Shown here piece after piece: positions 7,123 to 14,938 of a DNA stretch of 32,669 nt. The first letter of the stretch is position 1. Every line of letters starts with the position of its first letter. A model generated the notes under the pieces. It ran no database searches. It was not told the origin of the DNA and saw only the letters and a program-made list of their open reading frames with translations. Made by a program: the position numbers and the translations under genes. Source of the stretch: an uncultured Oscillospiraceae bacterium. GTDB taxonomy: Bacteria > Bacillota > Clostridia > Oscillospirales > Oscillospiraceae. Location of the stretch: the NCBI GenBank assembly GCA_934572465.1, contig CAKTLG010000022.1, positions 1 to 32,669 on the forward strand, read 5' to 3'.

Positions 7123-7557
7123 ATGGCTCTTTATACGGAAACCGTAATGGATCACTTCATGCACCCGCGCAATGTCGGCGAGATCGAGAATGCGGACGGC
7201 GTCGGTCAGGTCGGCAACGCCAAGTGCGGCGATATCATGAAAATGTACCTCAAGATCAACGGCGATAAGATCGACGACGTGAAGTTTGAGACCTTCGGCT
7301 GCGGCAGCGCGATCGCCTCGAGCTCCATCGCCACCGAGATGATCAAGGGCAAGACGATCGACGAAGCGCTCAAGATCACAAATAAGGACGTGGTCGACGC
7401 GCTCGGCGGCCTGCCCGCCTACAAGCTGCACTGCAGCGTGCTTGCCGAGGAGGCGTTCAAGTCCGCCATCAAGGACTATTACGACAGAAACGGCATCGCC
7501 TACGACCACAAGGAGTTCCCCGACTGCGAGGAATGCGAAGCGTGCCGGATGGTCTGA
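7123..7557 (+). CDS. iscU: Fe-S cluster assembly scaffold IscU/NifU-N
   Basis: A 144-residue scaffold on which [2Fe-2S] clusters are built from IscS-derived sulfur. The ligand cysteines are Cys35 (NAKCGD, with the conserved Asp37), Cys60 (FGCGSA) and Cys104 (KLHCSV). AAGGAGG precedes the ATG. The C-terminus carries an extra CEECEAC cluster (about residues 135-141), beyond the core ligands. The stop overlaps the mnmA start (TGATG), indicating translational coupling of cluster assembly with tRNA thiolation. Confidence 0.95.
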   Translation: MALYTETVMDHFMHPRNVGEIENADGVGQVGNAKCGDIMKMYLKINGDKIDDVKFETFGCGSAIASSSIATEMIKGKTIDEALKITNKDVVDALGGLPAYKLHCSVLAEEAFKSAIKDYYDRNGIAYDHKEFPDCEECEACRMV

Positions 7558-8621
7558 TGGATAAGGTGCTCATTGCCATGAGCGGCGGCGTTGATTCCAG
7601 CGTCGCCGCTTTTCTGATGAAAGAGCAGGGCTGCGCCTGCATCGGCGCGACGATGAAGCTTTTCCACAACGAGGACATCGGCGTAAAAAGCACGAAGACC
7701 TGCTGCTCGCTCGAGGATGTGGAGGACGCGCGCTCGGTCGCGTTCCATCTCGGCATCCCCTACTATGTCTTCAACTTCTCCGACGATTTCAAGGGGCAGG
7801 TCATCGACCGCTTCATCGCCGCCTACGAGCGCGGCGCAACGCCGAATCCCTGTATCGACTGCAACCGCTATCTGAAGTTCGCGCGGCTCTATGAGCGCGC
7901 CCGCATTTTGGGCTGCGACGCCATCGTCACGGGCCACTACGCGCGCATCGAACGGGAAAATGAACGGTGGCTGCTCAAGAAGGCGCTTGACGAGAGCAAG
8001 GACCAGAGCTACGTGCTCTATTCGCTCACGCAGGAGCAGCTTGCGCACACGCGCTTCCCGCTCGGCGCGCTGCACAAGAGCGAGACGCGCCGCATCGCCG
8101 AGGAGCAGGGCTTCTACAACGCCGATAAGCCCGACAGTCAGGACATCTGCTTCGTCCCCGACGGCGACTACGCGCGCTTCATCGCGCGCCGCACGGGGCA
8201 CGACTGCCCCGCGGGCGACTTCGTCGACGAGGATGGCCATGTGCTCGGCCGGCACAGGGGCATCGTGCACTACACCGTTGGCCAGCGCAAGGGGCTTGGC
8301 ATCGCGGCGGACGCGCCGCTGTACGTCAAGCGCATCGACGCGCGGGAAAACCGCGTGGTGCTGAGCGGGAACGACGCGCTCTTTTCCCGCGAGCTGACGG
8401 CGGGCGATTTCAACTGGATCGCCTACGATACGCCGCCGCGCGAGCTGCGCGCATCGGCGCGCGTGCGCTACCACCAGCGCGAGCAGGCCGCGGCGGTCAC
8501 GGTGCTGCCCGACGGGCGCGTACATCTCGTCTTCGACGAGCCGCAGCGCGCCGTCACGCCGGGTCAGGCCGTCGTGCTCTACGATGGCGGCACGGTGCTC
8601 GGCGGCGGCACGATCGAATGA
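7557..8621 (+). CDS. mnmA: tRNA-specific 2-thiouridylase MnmA
   Basis: A 354-residue ATP-dependent enzyme that adds sulfur to U34 of tRNA Lys, Glu and Gln. The PP-loop SGGVDSS is at residues 9-15. Catalytic Cys99 lies in TPNPCIDCN and the persulfide Cys198 in SQDICFVPDGDY. ATG 7557 overlaps the iscU stop; the longer upstream frame is only the iscU reading-frame shadow. Direct linkage to iscS suggests this IscS is its sulfur donor, as in organisms without a Tus relay. Confidence 0.96.
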   Translation: MDKVLIAMSGGVDSSVAAFLMKEQGCACIGATMKLFHNEDIGVKSTKTCCSLEDVEDARSVAFHLGIPYYVFNFSDDFKGQVIDRFIAAYERGATPNPCIDCNRYLKFARLYERARILGCDAIVTGHYARIERENERWLLKKALDESKDQSYVLYSLTQEQLAHTRFPLGALHKSETRRIAEEQGFYNADKPDSQDICFVPDGDYARFIARRTGHDCPAGDFVDEDGHVLGRHRGIVHYTVGQRKGLGIAADAPLYVKRIDARENRVVLSGNDALFSRELTAGDFNWIAYDTPPRELRASARVRYHQREQAAAVTVLPDGRVHLVFDEPQRAVTPGQAVVLYDGGTVLGGGTIE

Positions 8622-8630
8622 GCGCAAAAA

Positions 8631-8669
8631 ACCGGAGAGACGCAGCGCGTCTCTCCGGTCTTCTTTTTT
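8631..8669 (+). terminator. Terminator of the isc operon
   Basis: Perfect 13-bp stem (8631-8643 with 8647-8659), AGC loop, then CTTCTTTTTT. Confidence 0.9.
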
Positions 8670-8674
8670 GCTTT

Positions 8675-9676
8675 TCACTGATAGTCGCACACGAGGAACA
8701 GCGGCTTGATGACCACGACCTCGTCGTACTCCTCCTGCTCGACCTGCACGTCGGCATTGAGCGCCTTCAGATCGTTTTTCAGCACGTCCAGCGCCTCGCT
8801 CACGCTCTGCGCGCGGCCCTCGCGCAGAATGCGGATCATGCGCGTGAGCACGATCGGGTGCGCGTAGCGCCCGGGCAGCGGGAAATTCTCGGGCAGAACG
8901 TTCTCCATGCCCTCGCGCGCCTGCGTCCATGCGCGTTCAATGGCGGCGCGGTTGTTTTTCGCCGTCGGCAGCACGTTCGCGCCCGAGAAGAAGAACACCG
9001 CCGCAAAGCCGAACAGCGCGAAATACACGCCGAACTCCCCGCCGGCGCGCCATGTGACAATGCCGTACACCAGCGCCGCCGCGCCCGCCAGCACGATCGC
9101 CAGCGCGACCCAGCGGTAGGCGGGATTCGTATACTGGTTGACGCGCTTGGCCTTCGCGCTCGCGGCAAGCCGCGCCGTCATCTCCGGATAGCGGGAGAGG
9201 AACTCCTGCGCGCGCTCAAGCTCCTCGCGCGCGCTCTGGGCCTGCGGCGTCAGCTCCTTAAGATAGCGCTTTTCCTCGCGCTCGCGGCGCTCGCGCAGCC
9301 GGCGCTCGCCCTCTTTGCTCAGGCGCGGGATCTCCGGATGCGTCTTTTCCAGATACGCCAGCAGCAGGTCGACGTCCTCCTCGCGTTTGAAGGTACACTG
9401 CTTCTGCTCGCCCCCGTCGTATTCCACAACGAGATAGGGGATCGAGCCGAACACGCCCTTGCCCGTAAAGCCGCCCTTGCTCATCGCCACGCGCTTGAAC
9501 ACGCGCCGCACGGAGCCGAGCGCAACATAATAGCGCCGGTCGATGAAAAGGCTGTTCAGGTACAGCGCCCGCTCCCCCACGCCGCAGGGGCCGAAGCGCT
9601 TGCAGGATCGTTTGTCCTCCGCCAGAGTCTCCGGCGCGAGGGTCTCGCCGCCAAGGCGTGCCGGTGCAAGGATCAT
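8675..9676 (-). CDS. Membrane protein of unknown function with central coiled coil
   Basis: 333 residues. A soluble N-terminal part (about 1-115) includes SIPYLVVEYDGGEQKQCTFKREEDVD, resembling a PH-like or beta-rich sensor segment, though I cannot assign it. A charged Arg/Glu-rich helix follows (about 118-160), likely a coiled coil, then two membrane helices (about 188-208 and 213-234), then a cytoplasmic C-terminal helical domain. GGAGG precedes the ATG at 9676. It lies 71 bp downstream of the cstA stop in the same direction, with a terminator between them. I do not recognise the family. Confidence 0.75.
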   Translation of the reverse strand: MILAPARLGGETLAPETLAEDKRSCKRFGPCGVGERALYLNSLFIDRRYYVALGSVRRVFKRVAMSKGGFTGKGVFGSIPYLVVEYDGGEQKQCTFKREEDVDLLLAYLEKTHPEIPRLSKEGERRLRERREREEKRYLKELTPQAQSAREELERAQEFLSRYPEMTARLAASAKAKRVNQYTNPAYRWVALAIVLAGAAALVYGIVTWRAGGEFGVYFALFGFAAVFFFSGANVLPTAKNNRAAIERAWTQAREGMENVLPENFPLPGRYAHPIVLTRMIRILREGRAQSVSEALDVLKNDLKALNADVQVEQEEYDEVVVIKPLFLVCDYQ

Positions 9677-9699
9677 AAAGCGTACCTCCAAAGAAAAAG

Positions 9700-9736
9700 A
9701 GTAGGAAAAGCGGTGGGAGGATGCTCCCACCGCTTT
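9700..9736 (-). terminator. Terminator of cstA
   Basis: Perfect 13-bp stem (9707-9719 with 9724-9736) and 4-nt loop. On the minus strand it is followed by TTCC and a T-rich run. It lies just after the cstA stop. Confidence 0.75.
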
Positions 9737-9747
9737 ACGGACTGAGT

Positions 9748-11268
9748 TTACTTGTGCAGCGTCTCGTAGTGGGGCTGGGTGTGGCGCTTCTTGATGGTGT
9801 ACAGGAAGATGCCGAGGAACAGCGCCGCAGCGATGATACCGACAGGATAGGCGACGGCGGTGTTGTAGACCACAGCGCCCTCAGCGGTCTTGGTGTTGAG
9901 GAACTGGCCGAGGCACTCGTTGCCCAGCAGGAAGTAGGTGATGGAGACCGCGCTCATGAACGTTGCGGGAACGGCGGTGATCCAGTAGTTCTTCTTGTCG
10001 TAGAAGAGGTACATGGAGGCGGCCCACAGAACGATCATGGCAAGCGTCTGGTTGGTCCAGCTGAAGTAACGCCAGATAACGGTGTAGTCGATCTTGCCGA
10101 GCGCATTGCCGATGCCGAGGAACGCGCCGACGCCGAGCACGGGAACGCAGAGGATCAGACGGTTCTTCCAGCTCTTCTGGTCAAGCTTGAACCAGTCGGC
10201 CAGCACCAGACGGGCGGAACGGAACGCGGTATCGCCGGAGGTGATGGGGCAGGCGATGACGCCGAGCATGGCGAGCGCCGTACCGATGCCGCCCATCGTC
10301 TTGAGGCAGACGTCATAGATGGCGGCGGACTGGCCGTTGGCAAGCGCCGCGGCAAGGCCGGTGTTCAGGCCGCCGGTGACCTCATACAGCGAGCAGCCGG
10401 CAGCGGCCCAAATCAGGGCGATGATGCCCTCGGAGACCATCGCGCCGTAGAAGACGAAGTGGCCCTGCTTCTCGCTCTTCATGCAGCGCGCCATCAGCGG
10501 GCTCTGGGTAGCGTGGAAGCCGGAGATCGCGCCGCAGGCGACGGTGATGAACATGAAGCTCCAGACCGGCGTGCCGGAAGGATGCATGGAGCCGAAGTTG
10601 TTCCAGATCTCGGGGATGGTGTAGTCGGGATTGACGAAGATGCCGACGGCAACGCCGAGCGCCATGATGATCAGGCAGATGCCGAACAGCGGATAGATCT
10701 TGCCGATGATCTTATCGATGGAGATAAAGGTCGCGATGAAGTAGTAAGCGAGCACGATGATCAGCCAGAACAGCGTCGTGGTGACGGGGCCGCTGTGGCC
10801 GCCCTCCTGGAAGAGCTTGACGATCAGGCCCGCGGGGCCGACGGCGAACACGGTGCCGACCATGACAAGCAGCACCACGCTGAACACGCGCATGACGTTC
10901 TTCATCGCGCCGCCGAGGTAGATGCCCGCGATCTCGGAGATGGAAGCGCCGTTGTTGCGCTCGCTCATCATGCCGGAGAAATAGTCATGGACAGCACCGG
11001 CGAAGATGGTGCCAAAGGTGATCCACAGGAACACGATGGGGCCCCACAGAGCGCCCTGCAGGGCGCCGAAGATCGGGCCGAGGCCCGCAATGTTCAGAAG
11101 CTGGATCATAAACAGCTTCCACTGCGGCAGGACAACATAGTCCACACCGTCGTTGATCTTAACAGCCGGGGTTTCACGGTCGTCCGGGCCGAAGGTTTTT
11201 TCCACGACCTTGCCGTAAACAAAGTAGCCGCCGATCAGCAGTGCAAGACAGATCAAGAAGCTAAGCAT
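9748..11268 (-). CDS. cstA: CstA-family carbon starvation transporter
   Basis: A 506-residue polytopic membrane protein, the short form of the family (E. coli CstA and BtsT are about 700). The conserved N-terminal core is visible: GPDDRETPA, NIAGLGPIFGALQGALWGP and GAVHDYFSGMMSERNNGASISEI. Family members import peptides or pyruvate during nutrient limitation; the substrate here cannot be told. ATG 11268 follows GGGAGGAG. It is monocistronic, with a terminator after it and a further hairpin separating it from thrH upstream. Confidence 0.93.
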   Translation of the reverse strand: MLSFLICLALLIGGYFVYGKVVEKTFGPDDRETPAVKINDGVDYVVLPQWKLFMIQLLNIAGLGPIFGALQGALWGPIVFLWITFGTIFAGAVHDYFSGMMSERNNGASISEIAGIYLGGAMKNVMRVFSVVLLVMVGTVFAVGPAGLIVKLFQEGGHSGPVTTTLFWLIIVLAYYFIATFISIDKIIGKIYPLFGICLIIMALGVAVGIFVNPDYTIPEIWNNFGSMHPSGTPVWSFMFITVACGAISGFHATQSPLMARCMKSEKQGHFVFYGAMVSEGIIALIWAAAGCSLYEVTGGLNTGLAAALANGQSAAIYDVCLKTMGGIGTALAMLGVIACPITSGDTAFRSARLVLADWFKLDQKSWKNRLILCVPVLGVGAFLGIGNALGKIDYTVIWRYFSWTNQTLAMIVLWAASMYLFYDKKNYWITAVPATFMSAVSITYFLLGNECLGQFLNTKTAEGAVVYNTAVAYPVGIIAAALFLGIFLYTIKKRHTQPHYETLHK

Positions 11269-11353
11269 AGTTTCTCCTCCCAATTATTCACAATGGTTGG
11301 TTTTTCTACGCAGAGCGCCCGTTCCGGACCGTGCGCCCTACTTTTCGCCCATT

Positions 11354-11381
11354 ATCATAATTTTTTGGCAGGAAAAATCAA
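11354..11381 (-). promoter_or_regulatory. Candidate cstA promoter
   Basis: On the minus strand, TTGATT (11376-11381) and TATGAT (11354-11359) with a 16-bp spacer, about 85 bp upstream of cstA. It is the best match in a 260-bp intergenic region but is not strong. The remaining sequence is A/T-rich with no clear gene. Confidence 0.4.
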
Positions 11382-11477
11382 TCGGCAAATTGGCCGAAAA
11401 TGCGGGAAATAATTCACCATTTTCTACAATTCTGCCCATACGTTCCATACAACCCGCACATTTGCAGCCCTTTTTGT

Positions 11478-11508
11478 GCGCGAAAGGCGCGCAGTTTTGC
11501 TGCGCGCC
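11478..11508 (-). terminator. Possible terminator after thrC-thrH
   Basis: GGCGCGCAG / CTGCGCGCC perfect 9-bp stem with a 5-nt loop (11486-11508). The minus-strand tail is short (TTTCG), so termination may be weak. Confidence 0.5.
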
Positions 11509-11531
11509 CTTCAAAATGACGGAAAATTTTC

Positions 11532-12146
11532 TCAGCGCGACTGTCCGCGCACCACGCACAAGATGGCCTCCAGCAGCTCGTCATAGCGCTCATAGGCGGG
11601 GAGCTGCGGATAGTCTCTTTTGATCTGCTCCGTCGTGCGGAACAGGAAGCCCGCCTTCGACGCCTCGATCATCTCAAGGTCGTTGTAGCTGTCGCCCGCG
11701 GCGATGGTCTCAAAGCCGATGGACTGAAGGCCGCGCACGGTGGTGAGCTTGGAGTGCTCGCAGCGCATTCTGACGCCGCTGATGAAGCCGTCCCCATCGA
11801 TCTCAAGCGAGTTGCAGAAGATGGCCGGCCATCCCAGCTTTTTCATCAGGGGCTGGGCAAACTCCTCAAAGGTATCGCTCAGGATAATGGCCTGCGTCTC
11901 GCTGCGGAGCCGGTCAAGGAACTCCTTCGCCCCCGGCAGCGGGTCGATGCGGCTGATGGTCTCCTGGATCTCCCTGAGTCCGAGCCCATGCTCGCGCAGC
12001 ACGCCCATGCGCCATTTCATCAGCTTGTCGTAGTCCGGCTCGTCGCGCGTGGTGCGCGTCAGCTCGGGGATACCGCTCTCGCGGGCGAATTCGATCCAGA
12101 TTTCGGGGACGAGCACGCCCTCCATATCAAGGCAGACAATATACAT
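11532..12146 (-). CDS. thrH: ThrH: phosphoserine phosphatase / homoserine phosphotransferase (HAD family)
   Basis: 204 residues. HAD motifs: nucleophile segment CLDMEGVLVPEIW, ILSDTFEEFAQPLM, and AAGDSYNDLEMI near the C-terminus. The GVLVPEIWI and TRDEPDYDKLMKWR signatures match Pseudomonas ThrH, which can transfer phosphate from phosphoserine to homoserine and so provide homoserine phosphate. ATG 12146 is chosen because GAGGAGG lies directly upstream; a start at 12161 would place that site inside the protein. It begins 11 bp after thrC. With no thrB in this cluster, it probably fills the homoserine kinase step. Confidence 0.9.
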   Translation of the reverse strand: MYIVCLDMEGVLVPEIWIEFARESGIPELTRTTRDEPDYDKLMKWRMGVLREHGLGLREIQETISRIDPLPGAKEFLDRLRSETQAIILSDTFEEFAQPLMKKLGWPAIFCNSLEIDGDGFISGVRMRCEHSKLTTVRGLQSIGFETIAAGDSYNDLEMIEASKAGFLFRTTEQIKRDYPQLPAYERYDELLEAILCVVRGQSR

Positions 12147-12157
12147 CTTCTTCCTCC

Positions 12158-13645
12158 TCACCAGTTCTTCCGCGCGGCATGGTCGAGCACATAGGACAGC
12201 ATCTCCTCCTGGTCGATCACGTCGCGGTGGCGCACCGCGCGCTCGCGCAGCCCCGCCAGATTTTTCGGCACCGGCACGCCGGTGACATCGTGGAGCCGCT
12301 CCATCACGGCGAACTCGCCGCCCTCGGCCTTTTCGCCGATGCCGTCAAGCACGGCGGCGGGGAACTTATAGGGAGACGCCGTGGACAGCACGACGACCGC
12401 GTTGTGGTCGGGGTTCGCTTTCTTATACTGCTGTGCCACGTCCCATGCGACCGCCGTGTGCGTGTCGCAGAGGTAGTGATGCTCGCGCCAGACGCTGCCG
12501 ATGGCGGCCTTTGCGCCCTCGTCGCCGCAGCAGCCCGCCCAGAACAGCTCGTGCAGCTTTTCAAGCATCTCCGCCGGCACCTCGTAGGCGCCCTCCTCGC
12601 CGAGCCGCTTCATCAGGCCCGCAACGAGCGCATCGTCGCCGGAGAGGAGATACAGCAGCCGCTCCAGATTGCTCGAAACAAGAATGTCCATCGAGGGCGA
12701 GACGGTCTTATAGAACGGGCGGCGGCGGTCATAGCGCCCCGTGCGCAGGAAGTCGGTCAGCACGTTGTTGGCGTTGGACGCGCACACGAGCCTGCCGACG
12801 GGCAGGCCCATCTCCTTTGCGAAGTAGCCCGCGAGAATATCGCCGAAGTTGCCGGTCGGCACAACGTAGTCGACCTTATCCCCCGCGTGGATGCGCCCCG
12901 CACCGACGAGATCGGCGTAAGCCCTGTAATAGTACATCACCTGCGGGGCGAGCCTGCCGATGTTGATGGAATTGGCCGAGGACAGGCGCACGCCCCTGCC
13001 CGCAAGCAGCCCTTCCTGCCCGACGGCGGAGAATATCTTCTTCACGCCCGTCTGCGCGTCGTCAAAGTTGCCGCGCACCGCGCACACGCAGACGTTGCCG
13101 CCCTCCTGTGTGGTCATCTGCGCCTGCTGCACGGCGCTCACGCCGCCATGGGGATAGAAGACGATGATCTTCGTGCCCGGCACATCCCGAAAGCCCTCCA
13201 TCGCAGCCTTGCCGGTGTCGCCGGACGTGGCGGTCAGAATGAGGATCTCGTCGTCCACGCCGCACTTCTCCTTTGCCGCCGTCATCAGCCGCGGCAGCAT
13301 CGAGAGCGCCACGTCCTTAAAAGCGCTCGTCGGCCCGCGGAACAGCTCGAGCACGTTGTCCTCGCCGACGGGGACGGTCGGCGTAAGGTCGACGGTCTCG
13401 AACTTGTCGCCGTAGCCCTCGCACACGAGCTTCGCCATCTCCTCCTCGGAAAAGTCCGGCAGGAGCTTCGAGAGAATGATCGTGGACATCGACAGCGTGT
13501 CCAGTCCCAGCACGGAGGTATAGTCGAACCTCACCTCGTCGAACGACGGCATCGTGTAAAGCCCGCCGTCGGGCGCAAGCCCATCCAGAATGGCCTGCGC
13601 GCTGCCGGCCTTCAGCTCCTTATTGCGGGTGCTCTGATACTGCAT
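12158..13645 (-). CDS. thrC: Threonine synthase
   Basis: A 495-residue PLP enzyme that converts O-phosphohomoserine to threonine. MQYQSTRNKE and APDGGLY begin the protein. GPTSAFKD carries the PLP lysine (Lys110), followed by LTATSGDTGKAA, the phosphate-binding loop region, and VPTGNFGDILAGY. The length and N-terminal domain fit the longer bacterial/yeast-type ThrC. AGGAGG precedes the ATG. First gene of the leftward thrC-thrH operon, divergent from hom. Confidence 0.96.
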   Translation of the reverse strand: MQYQSTRNKELKAGSAQAILDGLAPDGGLYTMPSFDEVRFDYTSVLGLDTLSMSTIILSKLLPDFSEEEMAKLVCEGYGDKFETVDLTPTVPVGEDNVLELFRGPTSAFKDVALSMLPRLMTAAKEKCGVDDEILILTATSGDTGKAAMEGFRDVPGTKIIVFYPHGGVSAVQQAQMTTQEGGNVCVCAVRGNFDDAQTGVKKIFSAVGQEGLLAGRGVRLSSANSINIGRLAPQVMYYYRAYADLVGAGRIHAGDKVDYVVPTGNFGDILAGYFAKEMGLPVGRLVCASNANNVLTDFLRTGRYDRRRPFYKTVSPSMDILVSSNLERLLYLLSGDDALVAGLMKRLGEEGAYEVPAEMLEKLHELFWAGCCGDEGAKAAIGSVWREHHYLCDTHTAVAWDVAQQYKKANPDHNAVVVLSTASPYKFPAAVLDGIGEKAEGGEFAVMERLHDVTGVPVPKNLAGLRERAVRHRDVIDQEEMLSYVLDHAARKNW

Positions 13646-13692
13646 AAGACTTCCTCCTCATATCGCATGGGAAAAGTTTTTTCATTTCCCTA

Positions 13693-13740
13693 TTGTTTTT
13701 TCACAAACGCTATGTTATATTGTTCCCATCAAAAAGTCAA
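13693..13740. promoter_or_regulatory. Overlapping bidirectional promoter for thrC (minus) and hom (plus)
   Basis: Plus strand: TTGTTT (13693-13698), 17 bp, TATATT (13716-13721). Minus strand: TTGACT (13735-13740), 17 bp, TAACAT (13712-13717). The two -10 elements share two base pairs, so polymerase could not occupy both at once. The hom transcript would have a leader of about 100 nt containing a 7-bp pair (CAAGTGT at 13738-13744, ACACTTG at 13788-13794). Confidence 0.7.
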
Positions 13741-13828
13741 GTGTTTTTATCACAAGGACATTTCGGTCAAATCGCACAAAATCGTCCACACTTGGCGGAG
13801 CATCCCGAACAGGAAGGAATGGTTTTCC

Positions 13829-14935
13829 ATGAACATTGCGCTGCTGGGCTTCGGCACGGTCGGCTCCCACTTTTATCAGCTATGCGCGGATCGGACCGAT
13901 CTGCACGTTTCCGCGGTGCTCTCGCGCCGCCCGCGCCCCGCGCTCACCTGCGCCGTGACCGCCGACTATGACGAGCTCGTGCGCGATCCCTCTATTGATA
14001 TCGTAGTAGAGGTCATGGGCGGCGTTGAGCCGGCGTACAGCTACCTCTGCGCGGCCATGCGCGCGGGCAAGCACGTCGTCACCGCGAACAAGCAGCTCAT
14101 GTGCGCGCATTTCGATGAGCTGACGGCGCTTGCCGGAGAATGCGGCGTCGCGCTGCGCTGCACCGCCGCCGCGGGCGGCGGCATCCCGTGGCTCACGTCG
14201 CTCTCCCGCGCGGCGCAGCTTGACGAGATCACCGCCGTCGAGGGCATCCTCAACGGCACGACGAACTACATGCTCTCGGCCATGACCGACTCCGGCGCGG
14301 ATTACGCCGCCGCGCTCGCGCAGGCGCAGGCGCTCGGCTACGCCGAGGCGGACCCCACCGCCGACGTTGAGGGGCTGGACGCGCGGCGCAAGCTCGTCCT
14401 CTCCGCCGACCTTGCCTTCGGCGTGAACGTTAAGGAAGAGGACATCCCCTGCGCCGGCATCTCGTCCGTCACAGCGGCGGACATCGCCAGGGCAAAGGCC
14501 GAGGGCCTTACCTATAAACTCATCGCCCGCGCGGAAAAAACCGGCGGCGCCGTCGCCGCCTTCGTCTGCCCGACGCTTTTTTCCGCCGCCGCGCCCGAGG
14601 CGCACACCGGCGGCACCGGCAACCTCGTCTCGCTGTATGCCGCCCGCTTTGGCAAGCAGAGCTTTTCCGGCGCGGGCGCGGGCGGCTGGCCGACCGGCTC
14701 GAACGTCCTGCGCGACTGTCTCGACATTGCCGCCGGCTGCCGTGGCTTCTACGCCGACGCCTTCGCCCCCAGCCCCGTGGAGCTCTCCGGCGCGCGGGGC
14801 AGGTGGCTTTTCCGCAGCGCGGGCGAATACTTTACCCGCGAATGCAGCGCCCGCGAGGCGTTCGACGCCTACGAAGCTTATCGAAGGAATGACCCACACG
14901 CGCTCATTGCGCGCTATGCAGCCGAGGAGGAATAA
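13829..14935 (+). CDS. hom: Homoserine dehydrogenase lacking the C-terminal ACT domain
   Basis: A 368-residue enzyme reducing aspartate semialdehyde to homoserine. The nucleotide-binding GFGTVGSH (7-14), then ANKQLM, NGTTNYML and DPTADVEGLDARRKLV with the catalytic Asp/Lys region are visible. The usual ACT domain of about 430-residue enzymes is absent, so threonine inhibition through that domain is not expected. ATG 13829 follows AGGAAGGAA; the upstream open frame is the antisense shadow of thrC. It is followed after 3 bp by lysC and then asd. Confidence 0.95.
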   Translation: MNIALLGFGTVGSHFYQLCADRTDLHVSAVLSRRPRPALTCAVTADYDELVRDPSIDIVVEVMGGVEPAYSYLCAAMRAGKHVVTANKQLMCAHFDELTALAGECGVALRCTAAAGGGIPWLTSLSRAAQLDEITAVEGILNGTTNYMLSAMTDSGADYAAALAQAQALGYAEADPTADVEGLDARRKLVLSADLAFGVNVKEEDIPCAGISSVTAADIARAKAEGLTYKLIARAEKTGGAVAAFVCPTLFSAAAPEAHTGGTGNLVSLYAARFGKQSFSGAGAGGWPTGSNVLRDCLDIAAGCRGFYADAFAPSPVELSGARGRWLFRSAGEYFTRECSAREAFDAYEAYRRNDPHALIARYAAEEE

Positions 14936-14938
14936 CCC

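Noticed and set aside
12179..13828. Long plus-strand open frame running into hom
   Set aside because: It is the antisense of thrC; hom homology starts only at 13829, where a ribosome binding site is present.
13728..13828. Lysine riboswitch or T-box before hom
   Set aside because: No L-box core and no T-box GGTGG sequence is visible in the leader.
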